From: an uncultured Clostridium sp.
Lineage (GTDB): Bacteria; Bacillota; Clostridia; Clostridiales; Clostridiaceae
Assembly (NCBI GenBank): GCA_900547475.1
Contig: URGW01000030.1
Coordinates: forward strand, 1 to 48,247
Direction of reading: 5' to 3'
Length of the DNA stretch: 48,247 nucleotides
Of the stretch, positions 25,202 to 33,702 are shown in pieces (within the stretch, counting starts at the first letter, position 1; every line of letters starts with the position of its first letter). The notes under the pieces were generated by a model that worked only from the letters and a program-made list of their open reading frames with translations, did no database searches and had not been told where the DNA came from. Both the position numbers and the translations under genes were made by a program.

Positions 25202-26392
25202 TTATTTTGTATAATTATCGAAATAACCTTGGATGAATATAATAGGAGTTCCTTTATCTCCACTTCCAGATGTTAAGTCAGATAATGATCCTATAAGATC
25301 AGTAAGTCTTCTTGGAGTAGTACCTTGTGCTTCCATAGCTCCAACTAAATCTGATTCTTTATTTTTAATATATTCTGATATTGCTTTCTTAAGTTCCTCA
25401 CCTTTTAAATCAGCAAAGTTATTATCAGCAAGATATTTTAATTTTATTTCATTTGGAGTACCATTTAAGCCTGCTGTATAAGCTGGTGACACAACTGGGT
25501 CAGCAAGTTCCCATATCTTACCTACTGGATCTTTGAAAGCGCCATCTCCATAAATCATGACTTCAACATCTTTTCCTGTTTTCTCTTTAAGAATAGCTTG
25601 TATATTATCAACTACAGGTTGACAATTACGAGGGAATAGCTTAACAGTTTCTTCTGTTGATTTGTTAGAACCTAATAATCCAAAAGATTCATTATATCCA
25701 CTTCCATCAATAGATTCACATAATATATTATCAAGGCTATAAATTTTTTCTCCACCATTTGCTTTTAAAATTTTCTTAGTTCTAAATCTTGTATGAATAT
25801 CACAAGTAAGAACACTCTTTGTATAATTTAAGATAGTTTTAGGATTGTTTGAGAATATTACTTCACATTCAACACCATATTCTTCAATTAAAGATTTATA
25901 ATAATCAATATAATCAACACCTGTAAAAGGATGCTTATTATATCCAAATAGATTACGGAAGTCTTGTTCTGTTAAAACATCTGTCCAAGGATTAACACCT
26001 TTATCATCTAACATATCTAAATCAACTAGGTGATTTCCAACTTCATCAGATGGATAGCTTAACATTAATACTATCTTCTTAGCAGCTTTTGCTATACCAC
26101 GAAGGCAAATTGCAAAACGATTACGACTTAATATAGGGAATATTACACCAATAGTATCATCACCAAACTTAGATTTAACATCCTTAGCTATATTATCTAT
26201 AGAAGCATAATTTCCTTGAGCACGTGCAACTACTGATTCTGTTACAGTAACTATATCCTTATCATTTATAGTGAAGCCTTCAGATTCTGAAGCTTTAAGT
26301 ACACTTTCTACAACAATATCTTCGATTCTATCCCCTTCTTTAACAATTGGGCAACGAAGTCCTCTAACAACTGTACCAACAATTCTTTCCAA
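25202..26392 (-). CDS. Coenzyme F420-0:L-glutamate ligase-like protein
   Basis: Related to CofE, which adds glutamate to F420-0, but about 150 residues longer (396) than archaeal CofE. Visible family features are the N-terminal DIVTVTESVVARAQG, the middle NNPKTILNYTKS, and a Gly-rich C-terminus (MIYGDGAFKDPVG; GSGDKGTPIIF). I take TTG 26392 as start because AGGAGAG lies 7 nt before it; the further upstream TTG (26416) would place that site inside the gene. It is divergent from a LysR regulator. Clostridia are not known to make F420, so the true substrate is probably different (inference). Confidence 0.8.
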   Translation of the reverse strand: MERIVGTVVRGLRCPIVKEGDRIEDIVVESVLKASESEGFTINDKDIVTVTESVVARAQGNYASIDNIAKDVKSKFGDDTIGVIFPILSRNRFAICLRGIAKAAKKIVLMLSYPSDEVGNHLVDLDMLDDKGVNPWTDVLTEQDFRNLFGYNKHPFTGVDYIDYYKSLIEEYGVECEVIFSNNPKTILNYTKSVLTCDIHTRFRTKKILKANGGEKIYSLDNILCESIDGSGYNESFGLLGSNKSTEETVKLFPRNCQPVVDNIQAILKEKTGKDVEVMIYGDGAFKDPVGKIWELADPVVSPAYTAGLNGTPNEIKLKYLADNNFADLKGEELKKAISEYIKNKESDLVGAMEAQGTTPRRLTDLIGSLSDLTSGSGDKGTPIIFIQGYFDNYTK

Positions 26393-26499
26393 AACAATCT
26401 CTCCTAACGTTTTCAAATATTTAACACTATTGTAATATACACCAATAGATGATATAAGTAAAATAAATATAACAAATATGTGATATAAGGAGTACTTAT

Positions 26500-27381
26500 A
26501 TGGTTACTAAATTAGATTTATATAAGGTATTTTGCCAAGTAGCAAAAAGTAAAAGTTTTTCAAGAGCAGCAAAGGAGCTTTATATGACGCAACCAGCTGT
26601 GAGCCAAGCTATAATGCAACTAGAAGGAGAGTTAGATATTAGACTTTTTAATAGAACGCCAAAAGGGGTATCTTTGACTAATGAGGGAAGTATTTTATTT
26701 GAATATATAAATTCAGCAATTAATTTAATTAATGTAGGAGAGGAGAAAATATTAGAATTTAAAGATTTAACTGTAGGAGAGTTAAAAATTGGAGTTGGGG
26801 ATACAATATCTAAATATTTTCTACTTACATATTTAGAAGACTTTCATAATAGATATCCTAATCTTAAGTTTAAAATTATAAATGGTACTACACTAGAACT
26901 TTGTAATTTAATTAAGTCAGGAGAAATTAATATTGCAATTTGTAATTTACCAATTTATGATCCTTCATTAGAAGTAAGACCTTGTAAAGAGATTAAAGAC
27001 ATTTTTGTATGTGGAGAGAAGTATAAGAATTTATCAAAAGAAAAAATTTCATTAGGAGAAATAGTTAAGCATCCGCTGATATTTTTAGAACCTAATTCAA
27101 ATTCAAGAAAATATGTAGAGAAGTTCATGCTATCTAGAGGAATAAAAATTTCTCCAGAATTTGAACTTGGATCATTTGATTTATTATTGGAGTTTGCAAG
27201 GATAAATTTAGGCATTGCATGTGTAGTAAAGGAGTTTTCAAAGAGCTATTTAGAACAGGGATTATTGTATGAGATTAATCTTTTAGAAGAAATACCGAAT
27301 AGAAGTATTGGTGTTTGTTATTTAAAGAGTGTTCCACTTTCGTTAGCATCTACAAAATTTGTTGAGATATTGGAAAGTTAA
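26500..27381 (+). CDS. LysR-family transcriptional regulator
   Basis: 293 residues. The N-terminal winged helix (LDLYKVFCQVAKSKSFSRAAKELYMTQPAVSQAI) is standard, followed by a substrate-binding domain starting LTVGELKIGVGDTISKYFLL. It is divergent from the F420-ligase-like gene with about 107 bp between starts, the classical LysR layout, so that gene is the likely target. Start ATG 26500 behind AAGGAG. Effector unknown. Confidence 0.9.
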   Translation: MVTKLDLYKVFCQVAKSKSFSRAAKELYMTQPAVSQAIMQLEGELDIRLFNRTPKGVSLTNEGSILFEYINSAINLINVGEEKILEFKDLTVGELKIGVGDTISKYFLLTYLEDFHNRYPNLKFKIINGTTLELCNLIKSGEINIAICNLPIYDPSLEVRPCKEIKDIFVCGEKYKNLSKEKISLGEIVKHPLIFLEPNSNSRKYVEKFMLSRGIKISPEFELGSFDLLLEFARINLGIACVVKEFSKSYLEQGLLYEINLLEEIPNRSIGVCYLKSVPLSLASTKFVEILES

Positions 27382-27459
27382 AGATTTATTAAATATGCTA
27401 TCTCTCTTGTATTATTTGTTATCTAAAAAGAAGAATACATGAAGAGTAGATGAATATTA

Positions 27460-27488
27460 TTGACAAAATTAATTTAGGGTGATAATCT
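27460..27488 (+). promoter_or_regulatory. Putative promoter of the DegV operon
   Basis: TTGACA (27460-27465) is followed after 17 bp by TAATCT (27483-27488); an alternative -10, GATAAT, sits 2 bp earlier. About 85 nt upstream of the DegV start codon. Confidence 0.4.
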
Positions 27489-27574
27489 AAAATAAATAGT
27501 TTTTAAAACTACATAATTTAGAATAAAAATCAAGGTTGTTTAGAATATTACTTTAAACTAAAGGGAGAGAAGTT

Positions 27575-28426
27575 ATGATTAAGATAGTAGCAGATTCATC
27601 ATCACTTTATTCAAAAAGCGAAGGAAGTGAAAAGGGAGTTATAGTTGCACCACTTATAGTATCAATTAATGGACATACATATAAGGAATTTGAAGATATA
27701 AGAACAGAAGAATTTATAGATATAATAAATAAAGGACATATTCCGTCTTCATCACAACCATCTATAGGAGAAGTATTAGACATATATGATCAATATCCAG
27801 ATGATGAAATAATTAATATTTCAATGGCAGATGGATTATCAGGAACATATAATTCAGCATGTGTTGCAAAAGGAATGGCATCTAATCCAGAGCGTATAGA
27901 AGTTATAAATTCAAAAACATTGTGTGGGCCACATAAATATTTAGTTAATTTAGCTATAGAGCTTGTAAAGCAAGGTAAAACAAAAAAAGAGATAGTAGAT
28001 GAGATAAATAAAACATTAGAAGATACACAGTCATATTTAATTCCTCATGATTTTGATTTCTTAGTTAGGGGTGGAAGAATTTCATCTCTTGTAGGTAAAA
28101 TAGGAAGTGCTATAAAACTAGTACCAGTTATGAAGTTAGCAGAGAATAAGCAATCTTTAGTTAAATTTACAACTAAACGTACTTTTAAAAAGGCAATAGC
28201 TAAAATAGTTGAAGAAATGATAGAATATGGTGTTGATTCAAACTGTAAGATTTATATTTCACATGCTTGTATAGAAAACTTAGTAGAAGAGGCAAAAAAT
28301 ATTATACTAAATAATATAGAGAATGCTGATATAGAAATTAATTTATTAAGTCCTGCATTTACAACTCAAGGTGGACCAGGCTGTGTAGCAATACAATATA
28401 TAAGAAAACATGAATTATTAAAATAG
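27575..28426 (+). CDS. DegV-family fatty-acid-binding protein
   Basis: 283 residues, two-domain DegV fold. Characteristic segments are IVADSSS at the N-terminus, TSQPSIGEVLDIY-like (SSSQPSIGEV), ISMADGLSGTYNSA, DFLVRGGRISSL and the C-terminal GGPGCVAI. DegV/FakB proteins bind fatty acids and present them to the FakA kinase for phosphorylation. Start behind AAAGGGAGAG. Followed 17 bp later by a DUF1836 gene, a conserved pairing. Confidence 0.92.
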   Translation: MIKIVADSSSLYSKSEGSEKGVIVAPLIVSINGHTYKEFEDIRTEEFIDIINKGHIPSSSQPSIGEVLDIYDQYPDDEIINISMADGLSGTYNSACVAKGMASNPERIEVINSKTLCGPHKYLVNLAIELVKQGKTKKEIVDEINKTLEDTQSYLIPHDFDFLVRGGRISSLVGKIGSAIKLVPVMKLAENKQSLVKFTTKRTFKKAIAKIVEEMIEYGVDSNCKIYISHACIENLVEEAKNIILNNIENADIEINLLSPAFTTQGGPGCVAIQYIRKHELLK

Positions 28427-28443
28427 AATATTAGGGTGTATTT

Positions 28444-28941
28444 ATGGAAAGTTTAGAATTTCATATACCAAGATTTAATGAGCTACCAAGAGTTCCTCTT
28501 TATAAAGATCAGGTAATTACTTATTTAGATAATTTGGTTAAAGTAATAGATAGTGAAAGTGATGAAAAAATACTAACACCAACAATGCTTAATAATTATG
28601 TTAAGCAAAAAGTTGTTTCTCCACCAAAAGATAAAAAGTATAATGAAAAGCACTTAGCTTATTTAATTGTTGTCTGTTTATTAAAGCAAGTATTTACTTT
28701 ACAAGAAATATGTGAGCTTATTAATATTCAAATTGAAAGTTGTCCAATAGAAGTAGCTTATGATTATTTTTGTTCAGAAGTAGAACAAGCTATAAAGGCG
28801 GTATTTTCTACAAGAGATTTTTCATATCCTATAGCTACAGGAACTATAACCAATGAAAGTCAAATATTGAGATCAACGGTTATGGCAGTTGCAAATAGAA
28901 TATTTATTAAGAGTAAATTGCAAGAAAAGAAATCTAGTTAA
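28444..28941 (+). CDS. DUF1836 family protein
   Basis: 165 residues. It matches the DUF1836 pattern: an N-terminal IPRFNELPRVPLYKDQVITYL, then LTPTMLNNYVKQKVVSPPKDKKYNEKHLAYLIVV, which resembles a MerR-like helical DNA-binding fold. It is co-transcribed with DegV, so it may be its regulator (inference). No biochemical function is established. Confidence 0.85.
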   Translation: MESLEFHIPRFNELPRVPLYKDQVITYLDNLVKVIDSESDEKILTPTMLNNYVKQKVVSPPKDKKYNEKHLAYLIVVCLLKQVFTLQEICELINIQIESCPIEVAYDYFCSEVEQAIKAVFSTRDFSYPIATGTITNESQILRSTVMAVANRIFIKSKLQEKKSS

Positions 28942-28956
28942 TTATAAAGAAGGTTA

Positions 28957-29011
28957 AAATACTGGTAGATATAAAGTAAAATTTTATATCTATCAGTATT
29001 TTTTTATTTAT
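28957..29011 (+). terminator. Terminator after the DegV operon
   Basis: AATACTGGTAGATATAAA pairs with TTTATATCTATCAGTATT (one G-T pair), followed by TTTTTTATTT. Confidence 0.9.
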
Positions 29012-29141
29012 TAATAATGAGATATTTTAAATATAAAAGTGTTATTATACAAAACAGAATATAATAATATTAAATGTTAAATATTTAGATTATAATATTT
29101 AGCGTGAAAAAAATATCAGCTCTAGGATAAAAGAGGTAAAT

Positions 29142-30287
29142 ATGATTGAAAGAAGCGATAAAGTAAAGAGGATAAAAAAAGATAGAGTTAAAATTAGAAC
29201 TATAAGTGATTTTAATAAAGTGCTAAAAGATGAGAATTATAATATTAGTATATTAACCGAAGAAGATTTTAAAAGAGAAGTTGCTAATAAATTTAACATT
29301 AATAATAAGTTATGTGAAGAGATTTATAGAACTCTTACCAATGGAAATATTACTTATAAGGTAAATGGGATTAAAGGTTTTATAGACTATATAGAGAGTG
29401 TCATTGTTTTCGAGGATGAACATAATAAATTGTGTGAAAAAATAAATAGGATAAAGAATTTAATTATAGATAGAGTAGAGTATGAAAGAATATTAACTAC
29501 TCAAGATGATGTAGAACATATTTTAAAAGTAATAGAGGAAACTAAAAAATCTACATCACAAGAAATCAATGAAGATGGAAAAGTAAAATTAGAATCTTTA
29601 GAAGAGGAGATTAATAGAAATTACGTTTATGCAAAAGATATTGAGTTGTTAAAAAGAATGATACTTTTCAATAATGAAAATTTTAAAGAGGAATATAATG
29701 AAAATAGTCAGACAAAAACTTTATTTATTGAAATACCACAAAAGATTGGCTTTGATTATGTAAAAGCAAAGAAAGGGACAGTTGAATATTATCAACATAT
29801 AAAAAGTTATATTCCTAGAATGAATAGGTTAATTAAAAATTTAGATAAATATATTATAGAATACAATAATACATATAAAATTAATCAAAGCATTGCAATT
29901 CAAGATTCTGTAAATATGGCAATAGCAATATATAATGGAAAAGAATTTAGAGCTGTTAGTGGAAAAAATGATATTGAAAATAGTTGTACTTTAATAACAC
30001 CAGGACAAGAGTGTTTTGAAAGCTGTAAGGTTAATAAGCTAGGTAAATTAGGAATAGGATATAATAGGGTTAATGATAGTGAAAAGAAGATAGTTGAAAA
30101 AATACATAATCTTATAGATAATGGAAGTTTGACTGATGAAGGACAACTTATTCTATATAGTAAGTGGGAACCATGTCCTAGTTGTTATTATGTTATTAGT
30201 CAATTTATTAAAAAATACCCTAAGATAAATTTAAAGGTTATGTATTATAAAAAATATGGTGAAAAAGATGGGAATTATAAAATTTAA
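29142..30287 (+). CDS. Standalone protein with C-terminal toxin-type deaminase domain
   Basis: 381 residues, no signal peptide or membrane helix. Residues 1 to about 250 are charged and helical, with coiled-coil-like stretches (LESLEEEINRNYVYAKDIELLKRM), and I recognise no family there. Residues about 255-381 look like the BURPS668_1122/Toxin_deaminase branch of the zinc deaminase superfamily: D312-S-E314 at the start of a helix (the position of the usual HxE/CxE) and P344-C345-x-x-C348 as the second zinc motif, followed by VISQFIKKYPKINLKV. It would deaminate a base or nucleotide. It is a single gene between a terminator and TetR, with no obvious immunity gene. RBS AAAAGAGG. Confidence 0.72.
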   Translation: MIERSDKVKRIKKDRVKIRTISDFNKVLKDENYNISILTEEDFKREVANKFNINNKLCEEIYRTLTNGNITYKVNGIKGFIDYIESVIVFEDEHNKLCEKINRIKNLIIDRVEYERILTTQDDVEHILKVIEETKKSTSQEINEDGKVKLESLEEEINRNYVYAKDIELLKRMILFNNENFKEEYNENSQTKTLFIEIPQKIGFDYVKAKKGTVEYYQHIKSYIPRMNRLIKNLDKYIIEYNNTYKINQSIAIQDSVNMAIAIYNGKEFRAVSGKNDIENSCTLITPGQECFESCKVNKLGKLGIGYNRVNDSEKKIVEKIHNLIDNGSLTDEGQLILYSKWEPCPSCYYVISQFIKKYPKINLKVMYYKKYGEKDGNYKI

Positions 30288-30425
30288 CTATTTGTAAATT
30301 AAATTTTACTATTTTTAATTTTCATAGATAAGGAAATATCCAGATGATATAATGACTAATAAAATGTATAAGATTAGTTTTAAAAGGAAGCAAATACATA
30401 AGATATAATTAGGGGGTGGTGTTAT

Positions 30426-31025
30426 ATGGCACAAACAACTAAAAAGGCATTTGCAGCATCTTTAAAAAAATTATTATCACAAAAGCCATTAGATAAAATA
30501 AAAATTTCTGACATAACGAATGATTGTGAAGTTAATCGTCAAACCTTTTATTATCATTTTAAAGATATATATGATTTATTGGAATGGGTCTATACAAATG
30601 AAGCAACAAGAGCTTTAGGTGATAAAAAGACATATGACACTTGGCAAGAAGGGTTTTATGAAATTTTTGAATATATTTTAGAAAATAAAAGTTTTGTCAT
30701 AAATACTTATAATTCTGTAAGTAGGGAGTATTTAGAAAGATATTTATATAATGAAACTTATTATTTGCTTTTAGGGGTAGTTGAAGAAAAGTCAAAGGAT
30801 GTGTCTGTTAGAGATAAGGATAAATCATTTATTGCAGATTTTTATAAATTTGCTTTTGTAGGATTAGTTATTGATTGGATAAAAAAAGGAATGAGAGAAG
30901 AGCCAAGAGATATAATCAAAAGGCTTAATACTTTAATTTCAGGGAATATTGAAATGGCATTAGAAAGATATAGAATGGATAAAAATAGATTTAGTAAAGA
31001 ATTATTTATAACAAATATTAAGTAA
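30426..31025 (+). CDS. TetR-family transcriptional regulator
   Basis: 199 residues. HTH segment KIKISDITNDCEVNRQTFYYHFKDIYDLLEW, then a helical ligand domain with the FYKFAFVGLVIDWIKKGM signature of the DhaS-like/TetR_C_8 group. The start follows GGGGGTGG at the right spacing. The next gene is 83 bp further on the same strand. Target and ligand cannot be read from the sequence. Confidence 0.85.
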   Translation: MAQTTKKAFAASLKKLLSQKPLDKIKISDITNDCEVNRQTFYYHFKDIYDLLEWVYTNEATRALGDKKTYDTWQEGFYEIFEYILENKSFVINTYNSVSREYLERYLYNETYYLLLGVVEEKSKDVSVRDKDKSFIADFYKFAFVGLVIDWIKKGMREEPRDIIKRLNTLISGNIEMALERYRMDKNRFSKELFITNIK

Positions 31026-31108
31026 CTAATTCCAACTTGATTTCATAATATATATTAACAATGTCTTATATGACAATAAGAAATATATATTATACGGAGG
31101 AAGAGAGT

Positions 31109-31558
31109 ATGGGATGTAGAAATTGTAGATCTAATAATATTAATAGAAGGTTAAGAGAGCTTCATTGTTTAGTAAGAGAGTTTTTAGAAAATAATGAAGA
31201 TGTTAGTGAGAGTTTAGATACAAACTTAGAAGAAGTAACTGAAGCATTTTGTAATTTAAAATGTACAGTAAAAGATCAACAAAGCGTTCTAGAAAGCTAT
31301 GTAGCAATAAGAGAATGGATAGATAAAAATGCGGAGTGTTATGCTCCTAATGCTAATAGTTGTGAATGTGAAAGATTAAATAGAGATGTAGAAAAAACTT
31401 TAAAGGGAATTACAAGAGAACTATTAGAGGCATTAAATAATCTTAATAAGGCAATAAAAGCTCTTGAAAATGCTCAATGTTTACAAGCAAAATTAGATAG
31501 AGCTTTCCAAAAATATGTTGAATGTGTTCATGAAGAAGATAGTAGTTGTGAATGCTAA
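31109..31558 (+). CDS. Small cysteine-rich helical protein, function unknown
   Basis: 149 residues from ATG 31109, chosen because GGAGG (31096-31100) lies 8 nt upstream; the longer frame from 31061 has no site. Cysteine clusters sit at both ends (MGCRNCRSN at the start, ANSCECE in the middle, SSCEC at the end), with heptad-like helices between (LLEALNNLNKAIKALENAQ). This could bind a metal or form a disulfide/spore-coat-like assembly. I recognise no family. Confidence 0.6.
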   Translation: MGCRNCRSNNINRRLRELHCLVREFLENNEDVSESLDTNLEEVTEAFCNLKCTVKDQQSVLESYVAIREWIDKNAECYAPNANSCECERLNRDVEKTLKGITRELLEALNNLNKAIKALENAQCLQAKLDRAFQKYVECVHEEDSSCEC

Positions 31559-31591
31559 AATAGATATATTGTTATAGTAAATAAAAATAAG

Positions 31592-31632
31592 TAAGAGAAG
31601 GATAATTTTAAGTTATCCTTCTCTTATTTATT
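31592..31632 (+). terminator. Terminator after the cysteine-rich protein gene
   Basis: Perfect 14-bp stem TAAGAGAAGGATAA (31592-31605) with TTATCCTTCTCTTA (31613-31626), T-rich tail. Confidence 0.85.
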
Positions 31633-31827
31633 ATATTCAATATAGTGATAATTTTTAGAGATGTTTACTTGTGAATATTTATATAGTAGTATTTATCATA
31701 ATAATAAAATTTTGACAAAAGGACTGTTTTTAGATAAAATATTGTGGTAATTTTAAATAAATGTAAATGTTATAAAAGATGTAGTATTAAGATGAAGTAA
31801 AAAATATAGTAGCAAAGGGTGGAAAAA

Positions 31828-32538
31828 TTGAATAAAGTAATTAATTTAATTAAAAGATTGATATTATTCTTTATAGGAATGAGTATAATTCAATTAGGAG
31901 TTGCATTATTTCTAAAGACAAGCATTGGTTCAGATCCGTTTACTGTTTTTACAGAGGGATTAGCAATGGCTTTAAATAAAACAGGATTAAAGGATTTATC
32001 AATAGTACAGATGATTTCAGGAAGAGCTGAAGTTACTCCAGGTGTAGCTAATATGATAATATTAATGGTATTATTTATTGGTATATTAATAGTTGATATG
32101 AAAAGAATAAAGATAGGTACATTAATTTGTGTTTTGGGAGTAGGACCAATAATAGACTTAGGAGTAAAAGCAGTTTCATATTTCCCAGTAGAGTCAGCTA
32201 ATATATTTGTAAAAATGTTATTAGTATTATTAGGTTGTTTTATAATTGCAGTAGGATTTTCAATAATTTCAGCAAGTGATATTGGAGTGGCACCAAATGA
32301 TATTGTTCCATTTATAATTAAGGACAAATTAAATTGTCAATATAGATGGGTTAGAATAGGGTTTGATGCAACATTTTTAATTATTGGATTTATTTTTGGA
32401 GGAACAATTGGGATAGGTACTGTTATTGCAATGTTAGCAACAGGTCCATTTATTCAATTACTTTTACCGTATGGTAAAAAAGTTGTTGATTTCATTGTTA
32501 ATGGTAAAGAAGATAGTGAAACTACTGTTATTGCATAG
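31828..32538 (+). CDS. YczE/YitT-like integral membrane protein
   Basis: About 236 residues with five to six hydrophobic helices and the YczE-like motifs GVALFLKTSIGSDPFTVF and ISASDIGVAPNDIVPFI, in which Gly-x-Asp-Pro repeats are typical. The start is probably TTG 31828, as AAAGGGTGG lies 5 nt before it; a GTG at 31819 overlaps that site. It stands alone. Function unknown; some relatives affect surfactin production or cofactor transport. Confidence 0.75.
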   Translation: MNKVINLIKRLILFFIGMSIIQLGVALFLKTSIGSDPFTVFTEGLAMALNKTGLKDLSIVQMISGRAEVTPGVANMIILMVLFIGILIVDMKRIKIGTLICVLGVGPIIDLGVKAVSYFPVESANIFVKMLLVLLGCFIIAVGFSIISASDIGVAPNDIVPFIIKDKLNCQYRWVRIGFDATFLIIGFIFGGTIGIGTVIAMLATGPFIQLLLPYGKKVVDFIVNGKEDSETTVIA

Positions 32539-32611
32539 TTAAATTTACAGTTTTAATAATAAGTGATAATAAATGATAGATAGTATGATAAATTATTTGG
32601 ATATAAAATCC

Positions 32612-32640
32612 TTTACAAAGATATAATAGCATGATATTAT
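32612..32640 (+). promoter_or_regulatory. Promoter of the beta-glucoside operon
   Basis: TTTACA (32612-32617), 17-bp spacer, TATTAT (32635-32640). The predicted start (about 32647) falls at the first base of the RAT element, as required for antitermination. Confidence 0.7.
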
Positions 32641-32648
32641 GAAATTAA

Positions 32649-32677
32649 GGATTGTAACTGGTCGTGCAGGCAAAACC
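32649..32677 (+). promoter_or_regulatory. RAT 1, LicT-type antiterminator
   Basis: The 29-nt sequence runs from GGATTGTAACTGG to GCAGGCAAAACC and matches the ribonucleic antiterminator consensus of the BglG/LicT family almost base for base. It folds by pairing of the GG-TTGT and CAAAACC sides and of CTG with CAG, and it overlaps the 5' arm of the following terminator. Confidence 0.92.
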
Positions 32678-32711
32678 CACTAAAATAATAGGCGGGTTTT
32701 GTCTTTTTTTA
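32671..32711 (+). terminator. Conditional terminator overlapped by RAT 1
   Basis: CAAAACCCAC pairs with GCGGGTTTTG, followed by TCTTTTTTT. The 5' arm shares CAAAACC with RAT 1, so the two structures exclude each other. Confidence 0.88.
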
Positions 32712-32732
32712 TCTTTAAAAGGTGGTGAGAAG

Positions 32733-33575
32733 GTGTATATTGATAAAGTTTTAAATAATAATGCATTTATTTCGTTAGATGAAAATAACGAAGAAATAGT
32801 TGTAATGGGAAAGGGTATTGCTTTCGGAAAAAAGGGAAATCAAGAAGTTGATTTGAGTGGATTTAAATATAAAATATTTTCAAATAATGATAAAAATCTT
32901 AATGAAAAGTTAATATCAATAGTTTCAGATATTCCAGAGGAATATTTATCTATTACAACTAAAGTAGTTTCATTATTTGAAAAACAATATAACAAAAAAT
33001 TAAATGATATTATTTATGTAAGTCTTACTGAACATATTCATGGAGCAGTTGAAAGATATAAAAATGGAATTCAAGTAAAGAATCCATTGATTTTAGAAAT
33101 AAAGAGATTATTTACTGATGAATATGCTACAGGTAAGAGTGCATTAGAAATAATTAAACAAGAACTAGAAATAGATTTTGAAGAAGATGAAGCAGGTTAT
33201 ATAGCATATCACATAGTTAATGCAGAGTTAAATAATGATATGAGCAATATAGTAAATATAACAAAAATAATGCAAGAAATTTTAAATATTATAAAATACT
33301 TTTTTAAAGTTGAATTTAATGAAGAATCTGTTGCATATTACAGATTTATTACACATTTAAAGTTTTTTGCACAGAGAGTTTTCAATAATGCTATTTATGA
33401 TGAAGATGAAGCAGAGTTGTTTGATATATTAAAAGAAAAATATAAGGAGAGTTACAACTGTGTTTTAAAAATAAAATCTTTTATAGAGCATGAATATAGT
33501 TATACTTTATCTGATGAAGAGCAGCTTTATTTAATAATTCATATAGAAAGAATAGTAACTAAAGCAGCAGTTTAA
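32733..33575 (+). CDS. licT: BglG/LicT-family transcriptional antiterminator
   Basis: RNA-binding antiterminator controlled by PTS phosphorylation. A CAT RNA-binding domain (YIDKVLNNNAFISLDEN.EIVVMGKGIAFGKK) is followed by PRD1 (with His in EHIHGAVER and AYHIVNAEL) and PRD2 (FITHLKFF; IIHIERI). I take GTG 32733 as start: AAAGGTGGTGAG lies just before it, and the product (280 residues) then begins exactly at the CAT domain. It acts on the RATs before its own gene and before bglP when beta-glucosides are present. Confidence 0.93.
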   Translation: MYIDKVLNNNAFISLDENNEEIVVMGKGIAFGKKGNQEVDLSGFKYKIFSNNDKNLNEKLISIVSDIPEEYLSITTKVVSLFEKQYNKKLNDIIYVSLTEHIHGAVERYKNGIQVKNPLILEIKRLFTDEYATGKSALEIIKQELEIDFEEDEAGYIAYHIVNAELNNDMSNIVNITKIMQEILNIIKYFFKVEFNEESVAYYRFITHLKFFAQRVFNNAIYDEDEAELFDILKEKYKESYNCVLKIKSFIEHEYSYTLSDEEQLYLIIHIERIVTKAAV

Positions 33576-33589
33576 AATTAAGGTAGTAT

Positions 33590-33609
33590 GCTGGATAATC
33601 CACCAGCTT
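33590..33609 (+). other. Small hairpin between licT and RAT 2
   Basis: GCTGG pairs with CCAGC around an 8-nt loop, about 16 nt after the licT stop codon, followed only by TTATTATAT. It is a weak terminator or a processing/stability element. Confidence 0.4.
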
Positions 33610-33620
33610 ATTATATAGTA

Positions 33621-33667
33621 AGATTGTAACTACGCTATAAGTAAAACTTATATATGTAGGCAAAACT
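33621..33667 (+). promoter_or_regulatory. RAT 2, unusual antiterminator with extended apical stem
   Basis: AGATTGTAACTAC (33621-33633) and GTAGGCAAAACT (33656-33667) match the two halves of a RAT, with compensating changes (A-T for G-C at the base, CTAC/GTAG for CTG/CAG). Between them, instead of a short loop, is a second hairpin TATAAGT-AAA-ACTTATA (33636-33652). No clear overlapping terminator arm follows; only TTCATTTTTTATA. Confidence 0.65.
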
Positions 33668-33702
33668 TCATTTTTTATATTAATATGAATGGAGGAATGA
33701 AA

